From Lentisphaeria bacterium (lineage in GTDB: Bacteria; Verrucomicrobiota; Lentisphaeria; Oligosphaerales; Oligosphaeraceae): a stretch of 35,642 nt of DNA. Every line of letters begins with the position of its first letter. The first letter of the stretch is position 1. The stretch is taken from positions 1-35,642 of the forward strand of contig JAEEYQ010000016.1 of NCBI GenBank assembly GCA_016288215.1. The letters run 5' to 3'. The position numbers were made by a program, and so were the translations under genes. Shown here one piece after another: positions 17,022 to 23,399 of this stretch. The notes under the pieces were generated by a model. It was not told the origin of the DNA, did no database searches, and saw nothing but the letters and a program-made list of their open reading frames with translations.

Positions 17022-19229
17022 TCACTCCGTGAGGAACTGGACGAGGTCGTCCGCGGTCGGAATCAAAATCGCGGAGGTGTGCACCACATTGGGCACGACG
17101 ATGAGCTGCACGTTGGCGCCCTGCTCCTTGAGGGCGCTTTCCAGCCGAGTCGAATAGGACATGGGAACCAGCGGGTCCTTGTCGCCGTGGTAAATGCGGA
17201 TGGGGAACTGCGCCAGTGTCGAAATGTGGTTGAACGGATTCGACTTCTTCATCATTTCTTCGTCGGGATACAGTTTGCGGATGACGGGAAAGCCGCGTTT
17301 GGAGAAGTCCTCCAAATCGATGGCGCCGAAGAACTCCGCCACTTTGGAGACGCGCTCCGGATGCCTCGCCGCGAACATCAGCACGTCCAGTCCGCCCATG
17401 GAGAAGCCGAAGACGGGAATGCGCGGCGGAACGGTGTAGCCCTCCACCTTCTCCAGATGCTCCAGGTCCCGCAGGGCGCCTTCCGAAGCTGCCTCGCGGC
17501 CCCATGAGTCACCACCCAAGAAGGGGATGATGATGGCGTAGCCCTTTGCGAACAGCTTCCTGCGGAAATCGGCGGCGGAGGGGTCGTCCACGTTGGAATA
17601 GATATGGGAATTGCCTGCGCCGCCGAAGGTCAATGCCACCTTGCCGGATTTGGGGTCGAAGTTGGCGGCGGAGATTACGCGGTATTCGCCGCCGTCGAAG
17701 ACGACTTGGCGGCAGACTTCCGTCTGCGCCGCGTCGTCGCTTTCCTTTGTGGAGGGGGTGAATTGCCGCGGCTGGCCGAAGCGGAGGGAATAGATGTCCG
17801 CGTCCTTCATCTCAAAATGCAGGATGACCTTGCGACCGAGCAGGGGCTTGAGGTCTGCACTGTCCTTCCACTTCATGGCGAGGTCCAGTTCATCGCCGAA
17901 GAGGGAGAGGGAGTCCGCCAGCGTGTAGCCTGGAATGGGGCTGTTCTGCTCGTCGCGGACTTCGCAGCGGATTTCGCCGAGGGCGGAGGTGGAGGCGTTC
18001 AGCAGCAGCATGACCTCGCCCTCCGGCTGGGCCGCCGGGTCGTCTGCGGCGACTTCGATGGGCCTTGTGGTGAAGGAGCCGCCGGAGTAGGGGGCCTGCA
18101 CGGAGACGAAGCCGTCCAGCCGGATGGTGTGTCGGCGGACGCGGACGGGGCCGTCGGTGAGGTAGGCTTCGGTGGTGTAGATGGTCACCACGGGCGGCGT
18201 TCCGTTCTGATTCCCCGACGTGAGGACGGTGCCCTGTGCGCTCATGTTGTTGCGGGTGATCCACCGCTCATGCTGGAGGCCGGGCCGGATGAGTGCCTCG
18301 TCCCATCGGTTGAAGTGGATGCCGTCGCGGCTGGACATGAAAGCGGCGTCCGATGTGCCGGGCAGGCCGTTTTTGCCATGCTTGTCGTTGTTGGCGGCGC
18401 GGTCGCGGCAGAATCGCTTTGGGATGCCGATGAGCACGTTGGGGTTGTTGAGGTAGGGGTGGATGCCGTTGGTGTACAGCTCGACGACGGGGGCGTCCGC
18501 CCCGAAGTCCAGCGGTGTCGCGTCGTCTGGCCAGTGGAGGCCGTCCGGCGAGGTGTTCCGCTGGATGCCGCGGACCCAGACCTCGTCCTCCGCTTTGTAA
18601 TAGGCCCTCGAATAGGCCACGTAGCATTGGCGCGCACCATCGTAGATGAGGGTGTTGAGGGAGTCGAAGGCGCCTTTGGTGATGACGGCCTCCTCTTGCA
18701 GTTTGCTCCAGTGGAATCCATCGGCGGAGACATAGAGGAAGAGGCCTTTGCTGAGGCCGCCGAGGGCCTTGAAGCGCTGCTCCGGCGGGCAGGCGGGGTT
18801 GGTGTCCAGCCAGGGGGCGAAGTTGTGGGTGGCCTCGTCGTCCATCAGGATGATGTTGTTGTCCTTCGAGCCATTGAATTCGCAGATGCCCAGGTTGGGG
18901 CGTGTCCAGTGGACGCCATCGCGGCTTTCCGCGCAGCAGGTGACGCTGGGGTGGTTGCAGTTGGGCATCTGATAGGCGGAGCCGCGATAGTACATGAGAT
19001 AGCGGTCGCCGTCCTGCAGGACGGTGTGGTAGCAGGACGCATTGCCCTCCCATGGCGCGTCGTGGACGAAGACGACTTCACCCATGTCCGGATGGTGGAG
19101 CGTCAGGGCCGCGCCGCCTTCCAGACTTTGGATGGGCTCCATGTCCCAGAAGAGGACGGGATAGGCGGCCATGGCGGTGATGGCCGTCCCCATGACGGCC
19201 ATGCAGGTCAGGAAGAGGTGACGCTTCAT
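17022..19229 (-). CDS. Secreted glycosidase-like beta-propeller fused to an alpha/beta-hydrolase (esterase)
   Basis: The 735-residue protein has a signal peptide (MKRHLFLTCMAVMGTAITAMA). The first ~400 residues look like a five-bladed propeller of the GH32/GH43 superfamily, with repeated S-x-DG-x-HW segments such as SRDGVHWT and SADGFHWS. A linking beta domain follows. Residues ~510-735 are an alpha/beta-hydrolase with the nucleophile elbow GFSMGG (Ser610), Asp685 in GDKDPLVP and His717 in VPNVVHT, a complete Ser-Asp-His triad in the right order. The likely role is removal of ester groups and cleavage or binding of a decorated glycan in the periplasm. The sugar is unknown. The start codon directly follows an AATTCC repeat array and has no ribosome-binding site. 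Confidence 0.8.
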   Translation of the reverse strand: MKRHLFLTCMAVMGTAITAMAAYPVLFWDMEPIQSLEGGAALTLHHPDMGEVVFVHDAPWEGNASCYHTVLQDGDRYLMYYRGSAYQMPNCNHPSVTCCAESRDGVHWTRPNLGICEFNGSKDNNIILMDDEATHNFAPWLDTNPACPPEQRFKALGGLSKGLFLYVSADGFHWSKLQEEAVITKGAFDSLNTLIYDGARQCYVAYSRAYYKAEDEVWVRGIQRNTSPDGLHWPDDATPLDFGADAPVVELYTNGIHPYLNNPNVLIGIPKRFCRDRAANNDKHGKNGLPGTSDAAFMSSRDGIHFNRWDEALIRPGLQHERWITRNNMSAQGTVLTSGNQNGTPPVVTIYTTEAYLTDGPVRVRRHTIRLDGFVSVQAPYSGGSFTTRPIEVAADDPAAQPEGEVMLLLNASTSALGEIRCEVRDEQNSPIPGYTLADSLSLFGDELDLAMKWKDSADLKPLLGRKVILHFEMKDADIYSLRFGQPRQFTPSTKESDDAAQTEVCRQVVFDGGEYRVISAANFDPKSGKVALTFGGAGNSHIYSNVDDPSAADFRRKLFAKGYAIIIPFLGGDSWGREAASEGALRDLEHLEKVEGYTVPPRIPVFGFSMGGLDVLMFAARHPERVSKVAEFFGAIDLEDFSKRGFPVIRKLYPDEEMMKKSNPFNHISTLAQFPIRIYHGDKDPLVPMSYSTRLESALKEQGANVQLIVVPNVVHTSAILIPTADDLVQFLTE

Positions 19230-19231
19230 AG

Positions 19232-19312
19232 TAAATTAGGAATTAGGAATTAGGAATTAGGAATTAGGAATTTGAAGAGGAATGTGGAATAAGAAATTAG
19301 GAATTAGAAATA
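19232..19312 (-). repeat. Composite repeat, copy C (mostly 7-mers)
   Basis: Five perfect AATTAGG units and later degenerate ones lie immediately upstream of the start codon at 19229. CTAGAAGC-like 9-mers are not clearly present; only degenerate traces occur near 19378-19400. Confidence 0.75.
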
Positions 19313-19435
19313 TAAGTTACAGGCGTTTTTGGCAAAAGACAAGATGCCGACGGAGATTTTTTATTGAAAGGATAGAATCTCTAAAAGCTCCAGAGGCTGC
19401 TTGTCGCCAATAGGTTGACAGATTCCTCTTGTCTA

Positions 19436-19487
19436 TATAAAAAGAGTCCTGCCGAACGCGTGGGGTTGCGACGCATTCCGGCAGGAC
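19436..19487 (-). terminator. Intrinsic terminator of pseudopilin 1
   Basis: On the minus strand a stem GTCCTGCCG (19487-19479) pairs with CGGCAGGAC (19454-19446) and is followed by TCTTTTTATA. It lies 24 bases past the stop codon of the gene at 19512. It is related to the terminator at 20605. Confidence 0.85.
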
Positions 19488-19511
19488 GGAGTCAAACGTT
19501 GATCAGGAGTT

Positions 19512-20273
19512 TTAGAACTTGACCAGCGTGTCGTCTTCGGCGTAGAACCAGAAGACAGTGGTGGTGTTCAGGGGCATGTTCTTGATGCAGTTGAACATGT
19601 CGCCGCCGCTGTTGGAGCTGACATGTCCGTCGGCGAAGGCCGCGTTCATGCGCTCATTGTGCATGGTCTTGAAGTAGTAGTGGTTCACAATGGAGCCGCC
19701 GTCGCTGCCGTTGACGGTGGCGGTGTAGACGGGGGCCGACTTCTCGCCGTTCCAGATGCCCCATGAGTCAGCCAGCAGGATGGCGGAGGAGGGTTTCGTG
19801 ATGCGGGTGACGGCCAGGAAATTGTCGTTGTTGCCGTTGAGCTTCTCGATGACCTTGGACCGCCAGCAGTTGAAGTTCACGACGGCGTAGCAGCGGACGA
19901 AGGCCAAGCCGGCGTTGTTGGGGTCGTTGCCGTTGTAGCCGCCCTCGTCCGGCTTGTTGCTGTAGGCGGGGCAGATGATGGTGGGGGAGCCGAACTCCAT
20001 GTAGCCCGTGCGCATCAGGTTGTCGCACCACGTCCAGCATGTCTTGTGGGCGTTCAGGTCCGTGGTCGGGATTCTCGTGTGGATGGGGAGGTAGGAGGAA
20101 TAGTCGTCCATGTACAGGATGCAGGTGGACAGGTTGCCCTTCAGGTTGGACACGCAGTTGACGGCGAGAGCCTTCTGCTTCGCCTTCGCCAGCGCGGGCA
20201 GCAGCATGCCTGCAAGGATTGCAATGATTGCAATCACGACGAGCAATTCGATGAGGGTAAACGCTTTCTTCAT
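19512..20273 (-). CDS. Type II-like pseudopilin with H-X9-DG motif (paralog 1)
   Basis: The 253-residue protein starts with a type IV prepilin leader MKKA followed by [18 protein letters not shown], with Glu at position +5, so it is expected to be cut by a prepilin peptidase and methylated. Near the C-terminus a His is followed by nine residues and Asp-Gly ([12 protein letters not shown]), the H-X9-DG motif of large pseudopilin families in Planctomycetota and Lentisphaerota (DUF1559-like). Exact function is unknown; such proteins occur in dozens per genome and probably act in the cell envelope. An AAAGG ribosome-binding site lies in a leader nearly identical to that of paralog 2. Confidence 0.85.
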   Translation of the reverse strand: MKKAFTLIELLVVIAIIAILAGMLLPALAKAKQKALAVNCVSNLKGNLSTCILYMDDYSSYLPIHTRIPTTDLNAHKTCWTWCDNLMRTGYMEFGSPTIICPAYSNKPDEGGYNGNDPNNAGLAFVRCYAVVNFNCWRSKVIEKLNGNNDNFLAVTRITKPSSAILLADSWGIWNGEKSAPVYTATVNGSDGGSIVNHYYFKTMHNERMNAAFADGHVSSNSGGDMFNCIKNMPLNTTTVFWFYAEDDTLVKF

Positions 20274-20333
20274 GGTTTTGCCTTTCTGAAATTTGGAGGT
20301 TTAAGGGAAATGGATGATGGTAAGAACCACTAT

Positions 20334-20363
20334 TTAATATCCTGCGCGAACAGAATATATCAA
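20334..20363 (-). promoter_or_regulatory. Candidate sigma-70 promoter for pseudopilin 1
   Basis: On the minus strand TTGATA (20363-20358) and TATTAA (20339-20334) are separated by 18 bases, about 60 bases before the start codon. Confidence 0.4.
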
Positions 20364-20492
20364 TGGGATTCATGTGAAAAAAGTAGCACACAGAGACACA
20401 AATCTGTTGGAATGGAAGCTCACCTGCATTAGGGTAAGATTGGGGGTGCTCGAGGCTTCCCCGCAAACGGCAACGTGTCTTCGAAAAACCTT

Positions 20493-20596
20493 GCTAGCAC
20501 TAGAAGCTCTAGAAGCTCTAGAAGCTCTAGAAGCACTAGAAGCACTAGAAGCACTAGAAGCTCTAGATAAACTGCTAATTCCTAATTCCTAACTGG
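20493..20596 (+). repeat. Composite 9-mer/7-mer repeat, copy D (most regular)
   Basis: About eight tandem 9-base units, CTAGAAGCT or CTAGAAGCA, are followed by a junction CTAGATAAACTGCTAATTCC and two to three TAATTCC units. The junction is shared with copy A. It lies between the two pseudopilin genes, next to the terminator of paralog 2. Confidence 0.9.
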
Positions 20597-20604
20597 TTTT
20601 TCCC

Positions 20605-20650
20605 AAAAAAACCAGCGCATCCTGCCGAAAACCCGTTCCGACAGGATGCG
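20605..20650 (-). terminator. Intrinsic terminator of pseudopilin 2
   Basis: On the minus strand CGCATCCTG (20650-20642) pairs with CAGGATGCG (20624-20616), followed by CTGG and seven T. It is similar in sequence (CCTGCCG core) to the terminator at 19436. An overlapping CTGGTTTTT/AAAAACCAG stem (20593-20615) may make it bidirectional. Confidence 0.8.
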
Positions 20651-20673
20651 ATAAAGGCCTGAATGGCTTTGAT

Positions 20674-21438
20674 TTAGTATTTGACCAGCACGTCGTCTTC
20701 GGTGAAGAACCAGAAGCCGCCATTGGGGGACTTCAGCGGCATCTTCTTCATGTTCTCCAGCATGTCGCCGCCGCCGCAGGAGGCGACGTGGCCATCGGCG
20801 AAGGCCGCGTTCATGCGGCCGTTGTGCATCATCTTGTAGTGATAGTGGCCACCGGTCCAGCCGGAGTCGGAATTGACGCCAGCGACATAGACGGGGGCTT
20901 CCTTTTCTCCGGACCAGAGGCCCCAGGAGTCGCCCAACAGGACGGTGGCGGCGGGGTTCTTCAGGCGGGTGGTGGTCATGAACTGGTTGTTTCCATCCTT
21001 CGGGTCAATCAACAGGGCGGTGCCGTCAATGCTGGACCAGAAGACGACGCCATAGCAGCGGACGAAGGCGAGGGACGTGTTGCTGGGGTTGTTGCCGGTG
21101 TAGCCGCCCTCGTCCGGCTTGTTGGTGTAGGCGGGGCAGATGATGATGGGGGAGCCGAACTCCATGTAGCCCGCGCGCATCATGGTGTCGCACCACGTAT
21201 AGTCCCAAAGGTGGGCGCCCAGGTCCGTGGTCGCGATATGCGAGTACAGGGGGAAGTTGCCCTTGTAGTCGTCCATGTACAGCATGGAGGTGGAGAGGGA
21301 GCCTTTCAGGTTGGAGGTGCAGTTGACCGCCAGCGCCTTCTGCTTGGCCTTGGCCAGCGCGGGCAGCAGCATGCCGGCCAAGATCGCGATGATGGCGATG
21401 ACGACCAGCAGTTCGATGAGGGTGAATGCCTTTTTCAT
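20674..21438 (-). CDS. Type II-like pseudopilin with H-X9-DG motif (paralog 2)
   Basis: The 254-residue protein is closely related to the gene at 19512: identical leader and helix ([20 protein letters not shown]), shared [16 protein letters not shown] and the same C-terminal H-X9-DG motif ([12 protein letters not shown]). The frame is open for 31 more codons upstream, but the start at 21438 matches the prepilin leader and has the ribosome-binding site AGAAAGG. The middle of the protein differs from paralog 1, as expected after duplication. It is transcribed divergently from the AraC-type regulator, which may control it. Confidence 0.87.
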   Translation of the reverse strand: MKKAFTLIELLVVIAIIAILAGMLLPALAKAKQKALAVNCTSNLKGSLSTSMLYMDDYKGNFPLYSHIATTDLGAHLWDYTWCDTMMRAGYMEFGSPIIICPAYTNKPDEGGYTGNNPSNTSLAFVRCYGVVFWSSIDGTALLIDPKDGNNQFMTTTRLKNPAATVLLGDSWGLWSGEKEAPVYVAGVNSDSGWTGGHYHYKMMHNGRMNAAFADGHVASCGGGDMLENMKKMPLKSPNGGFWFFTEDDVLVKY

Positions 21439-21480
21439 GATTTTGCCTTTCTGGGTTTTATGGTGCAGCCTTGAAGTCCC

Positions 21481-21497
21481 CCCCGAAACCCTCGGGG
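21481..21497 (-). other. Hairpin in the pseudopilin 2 leader
   Basis: CCCCGA-GGGTT-TCGGGG on the minus strand lies about 40 bases before the start codon, inside the predicted 5' untranslated region. It could affect translation or stability; no riboswitch family is recognised. Confidence 0.4.
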
Positions 21498-21536
21498 AAA
21501 CCAATGAGAGACACAATTCTGCAATACTCATATATA

Positions 21537-21564
21537 ATTATAAGAAATTTTTTCAAAAAAACAA
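21537..21564 (-). promoter_or_regulatory. Candidate sigma-70 promoter for pseudopilin 2
   Basis: On the minus strand TTGTTT (21564-21559) and TATAAT (21542-21537) are separated by 16 bases within AT-rich DNA. The predicted leader is about 90 bases. Confidence 0.55.
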
Positions 21565-21603
21565 TACCCCACATGAAAAAAAAGTTCAATTTTCTGCAAA
21601 ATT

Positions 21604-21617
21604 TGATACCGGTATCA
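21604..21617. promoter_or_regulatory. Perfect 14-bp palindrome, candidate operator
   Basis: TGATACCGGTATCA is a perfect palindrome 40 bases upstream of the pseudopilin 2 -35 box and about 115 bases before the AraC -35 box. A CG-centred palindrome of this type resembles LacI/GntR-class operators, although AraC proteins normally bind direct repeats. Confidence 0.45.
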
Positions 21618-21732
21618 GAAAAAAGAGGCCCTTTTCGGGCGGAAATCGGCGGACGGGAGACGGGAGACGCGGGACGGGAGACGCGGAATTCTTCCTTCTC
21701 CGGAATTTTGCGGTTGAATGGGGGCTCTTGGC

Positions 21733-21762
21733 TTGCAATGCGGCGACGGACATATATATAAT
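21733..21762 (+). promoter_or_regulatory. Sigma-70 promoter of the AraC-type regulator
   Basis: TTGCAA (21733-21738), an 18-base spacer and a perfect TATAAT (21757-21762) lie 54 bases before the start codon. Confidence 0.65.
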
Positions 21763-21815
21763 ATGGTATATAGAGCGCAGAACCATCCCAAACGCCCCGT
21801 CACAGGAACCCAACC

Positions 21816-22700
21816 ATGGACAACCCCAATGATGCCCTGAAGACCTTGCTGTCCTTCTGTCGAGAGGACTCCCGACTGAAGGACGCCGCCCCCATCGCCT
21901 TTTTCGAATCCTCCAAAGCCCGTTGGACCCATGGGGTGCCGCGGCTTCTGTTCGTTCTGGAAGGCGTCTATGGCCTCAGCGGACAGCAGGGCGACACCAT
22001 TCAGGAGCGTTTCTGCGCGGCCCCCGCCCTTCTGTACTGCTCGCGGAACGGCTGGATGCAGGGGATTGACGGACAGCAGGAACCGTTCGTGGCCTTGTCC
22101 TTCAGCTACTTCCCTTCGTTCCTCCGCTCCATGGTCATCGACTACGACGGCGTCCACGAGCCGCCCATGCCCCGCGATGTGTTCTTCACCTCGCGAACCG
22201 CCGTGGGCGATGAGGTCTTCCGTCTGATTGACGCCATCGACAGCCTGCATCAGGCGGGGCAGGACGATGTGGCCATGGAGATGCTGCCGCTCCTCTATCG
22301 GCTCACCCTGCGGTTTCTCCGCTCTTTGAACGAGACGACGAGCCGCCACAACGACTACAGCTACAAGCGGTGGATGTGGATTCAGGAACTGCTGCGGGTC
22401 CACTGCCGAGAGGGCATCAGCCGGGAGGGGATCGCCCGCCAGCTGCACATTTCCCCCAGCTATGTCTCCCGCCTTTGCCGCCAATTCGCTCAAATGAACT
22501 TTCAGCAGCTACGGCGGAGTTTTCAGCTGGAGGAGGCGGAGACCCTGCTGAAGCAGTCCAATCTGAATCTGAAGGAGATCGCCGTCCAATGCGGCTTCGC
22601 GGACTCCAATTATCTCATCCGCTGCTTCCGCCAAAAGCATGGCCAGACGCCAAGTGCATATCGCAAGTCCTTGCGGCGGAATGAGATATATGAAAATTAG
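21816..22700 (+). CDS. AraC-family transcriptional regulator
   Basis: The 294-residue protein has an N-terminal ~180-residue sensing domain and a C-terminal AraC domain with two helix-turn-helix units: the first around REGIARQLHISPSYVSRLC and the second around LKEIAVQCGFADSNYLIRCF, followed by the usual HGQTPSAYRKS ending. AraC proteins often control sugar-use genes. The N-terminal domain does not show a clear cupin by eye. It is divergent from pseudopilin 2, with 377 bases between the start codons. The stop codon TAG is itself part of an AATTAGG repeat unit. Confidence 0.9.
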   Translation: MDNPNDALKTLLSFCREDSRLKDAAPIAFFESSKARWTHGVPRLLFVLEGVYGLSGQQGDTIQERFCAAPALLYCSRNGWMQGIDGQQEPFVALSFSYFPSFLRSMVIDYDGVHEPPMPRDVFFTSRTAVGDEVFRLIDAIDSLHQAGQDDVAMEMLPLLYRLTLRFLRSLNETTSRHNDYSYKRWMWIQELLRVHCREGISREGIARQLHISPSYVSRLCRQFAQMNFQQLRRSFQLEEAETLLKQSNLNLKEIAVQCGFADSNYLIRCFRQKHGQTPSAYRKSLRRNEIYEN

Positions 22701-22754
22701 GAATTAGAAATTAGGAATTTTTCTAGTGCTTCTAGTGCCTCTAGTGCTTTTTAG
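22695..22754 (-). repeat. Composite 9-mer/7-mer repeat, copy E
   Basis: Read on the minus strand, CTAGAAGCA/CTAGAGGCA-type 9-mers precede TAATTCC/TAATTTC 7-mers. The copy overlaps the end of the AraC gene. Confidence 0.8.
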
Positions 22755-22874
22755 CCGAAATAAAGCAGTTAAACGGATCATGAATTCATAACATTCTGCA
22801 TATAAGCATCTTGCAAAAACACCCCAATCAAACCCGTGGGTGAGTGTCGCATGAGTTGTGCGACAAGGAGTCTT

Positions 22875-23169
22875 GAGCCGCCTTGGCGGCGACAGGATAA
22901 TAGCCGTGGGTGGAGTGAAGCGTAACCCACGGACAGACAGGAATATAAATATTTTGGACCATAAAGCGGTGGCAGGAAATCTATTCGTGGGTTTCGCTTT
23001 GCTTCACCCACGTTAGGCTCCTGCTAGCCCTGTCGTAGCCCGAAGGGCGAAGGAGGGTCACCGCTACGCGGTTCTAAAACTCTAATTTTCTCGTGCACCG
23101 TGGGTTACGCTTGCGCCTACGGCGTTGCGCTTACCCACGGCTATTATCCTGCCGCCGCCAGAGCGGCTC
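22875..23169. repeat. ~295-bp element bounded by ~37-bp inverted repeats
   Basis: The left arm (22875-22911) begins GAGCCGCCTTGGCGGC, continues GACAGGATAATAG and ends CCGTGGGT. The right arm (23133-23169) is its near-perfect reverse complement. Next to each arm is a CCGTGGGT/ACCCACGG palindrome (22904-22932 and 23098-23140), and a third of the same type (CGTGGGT...ACCCACG) sits at 22986-23012. It resembles a pair of oppositely oriented REP-like units or a small MITE. No coding capacity is seen. Confidence 0.75.
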
Positions 23170-23335
23170 TTCTTTTTCGGCATGCCCCGCCTTCTGCCGC
23201 CATGGCCTTTTCCGCACATTTTGATGATTGGGGGAGAGAGACCGATTCAGCATAATGATTTGCATGAAAGAACTGCTATTTTTCGGTTTATAGGCATGAT
23301 GAATATGCCAACCTACTGGCGGCAAGCAGCTTATA

Positions 23336-23371
23336 GAAATTCTAGAACTTCTAGAGAGTCTAGAGCTCTAG
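23336..23371. repeat. Composite repeat, copy F (9-mers only)
   Basis: TTCTAGAA/CTTCTAGAGAGTCTAGAGCTCTAG-type units have no TAATTCC part; the array lies directly downstream of the DUF4838 gene. Confidence 0.65.
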
Positions 23372-23375
23372 CGAT

Positions 23376-23398
23376 AGAGCCGCTGCTAATGCGGCTCT
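23376..23398. repeat. GAGCCGC hairpin near the DUF4838 stop codon
   Basis: AGAGCCGC-TGCTAAT-GCGGCTCT is an 8-bp perfect stem 1-2 bases beyond the stop codon at 23400. It could stabilise or end the transcript, but no T-run follows on the minus strand. Confidence 0.5.
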
Positions 23399-23399
23399 T

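Larger units (their letters stand above)
22755..23399. other. Gene-free region of nested inverted repeats
   Basis: No credible gene is seen in about 645 bases. Short open frames are present, but they track the palindromes and have no family resemblance. The region holds the 295-bp inverted-repeat element, a CTAGA 9-mer array and a GAGCCGC hairpin. Confidence 0.7.

Noticed and set aside
13536..19253. Several long + strand open frames opposite the hydrolase genes (13536-14555, 14736-16400, 17604-19253)
   Set aside because: All are complementary to well-supported secreted proteins and show the same Gly/Val/Asp-rich shadow composition.
20374..20592. Small open frame encoding repeated Leu-Glu-Ala
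   Set aside because: The repetition comes only from the 9-base CTAGAAGCW DNA repeat read in frame; no ribosome-binding site or homology.
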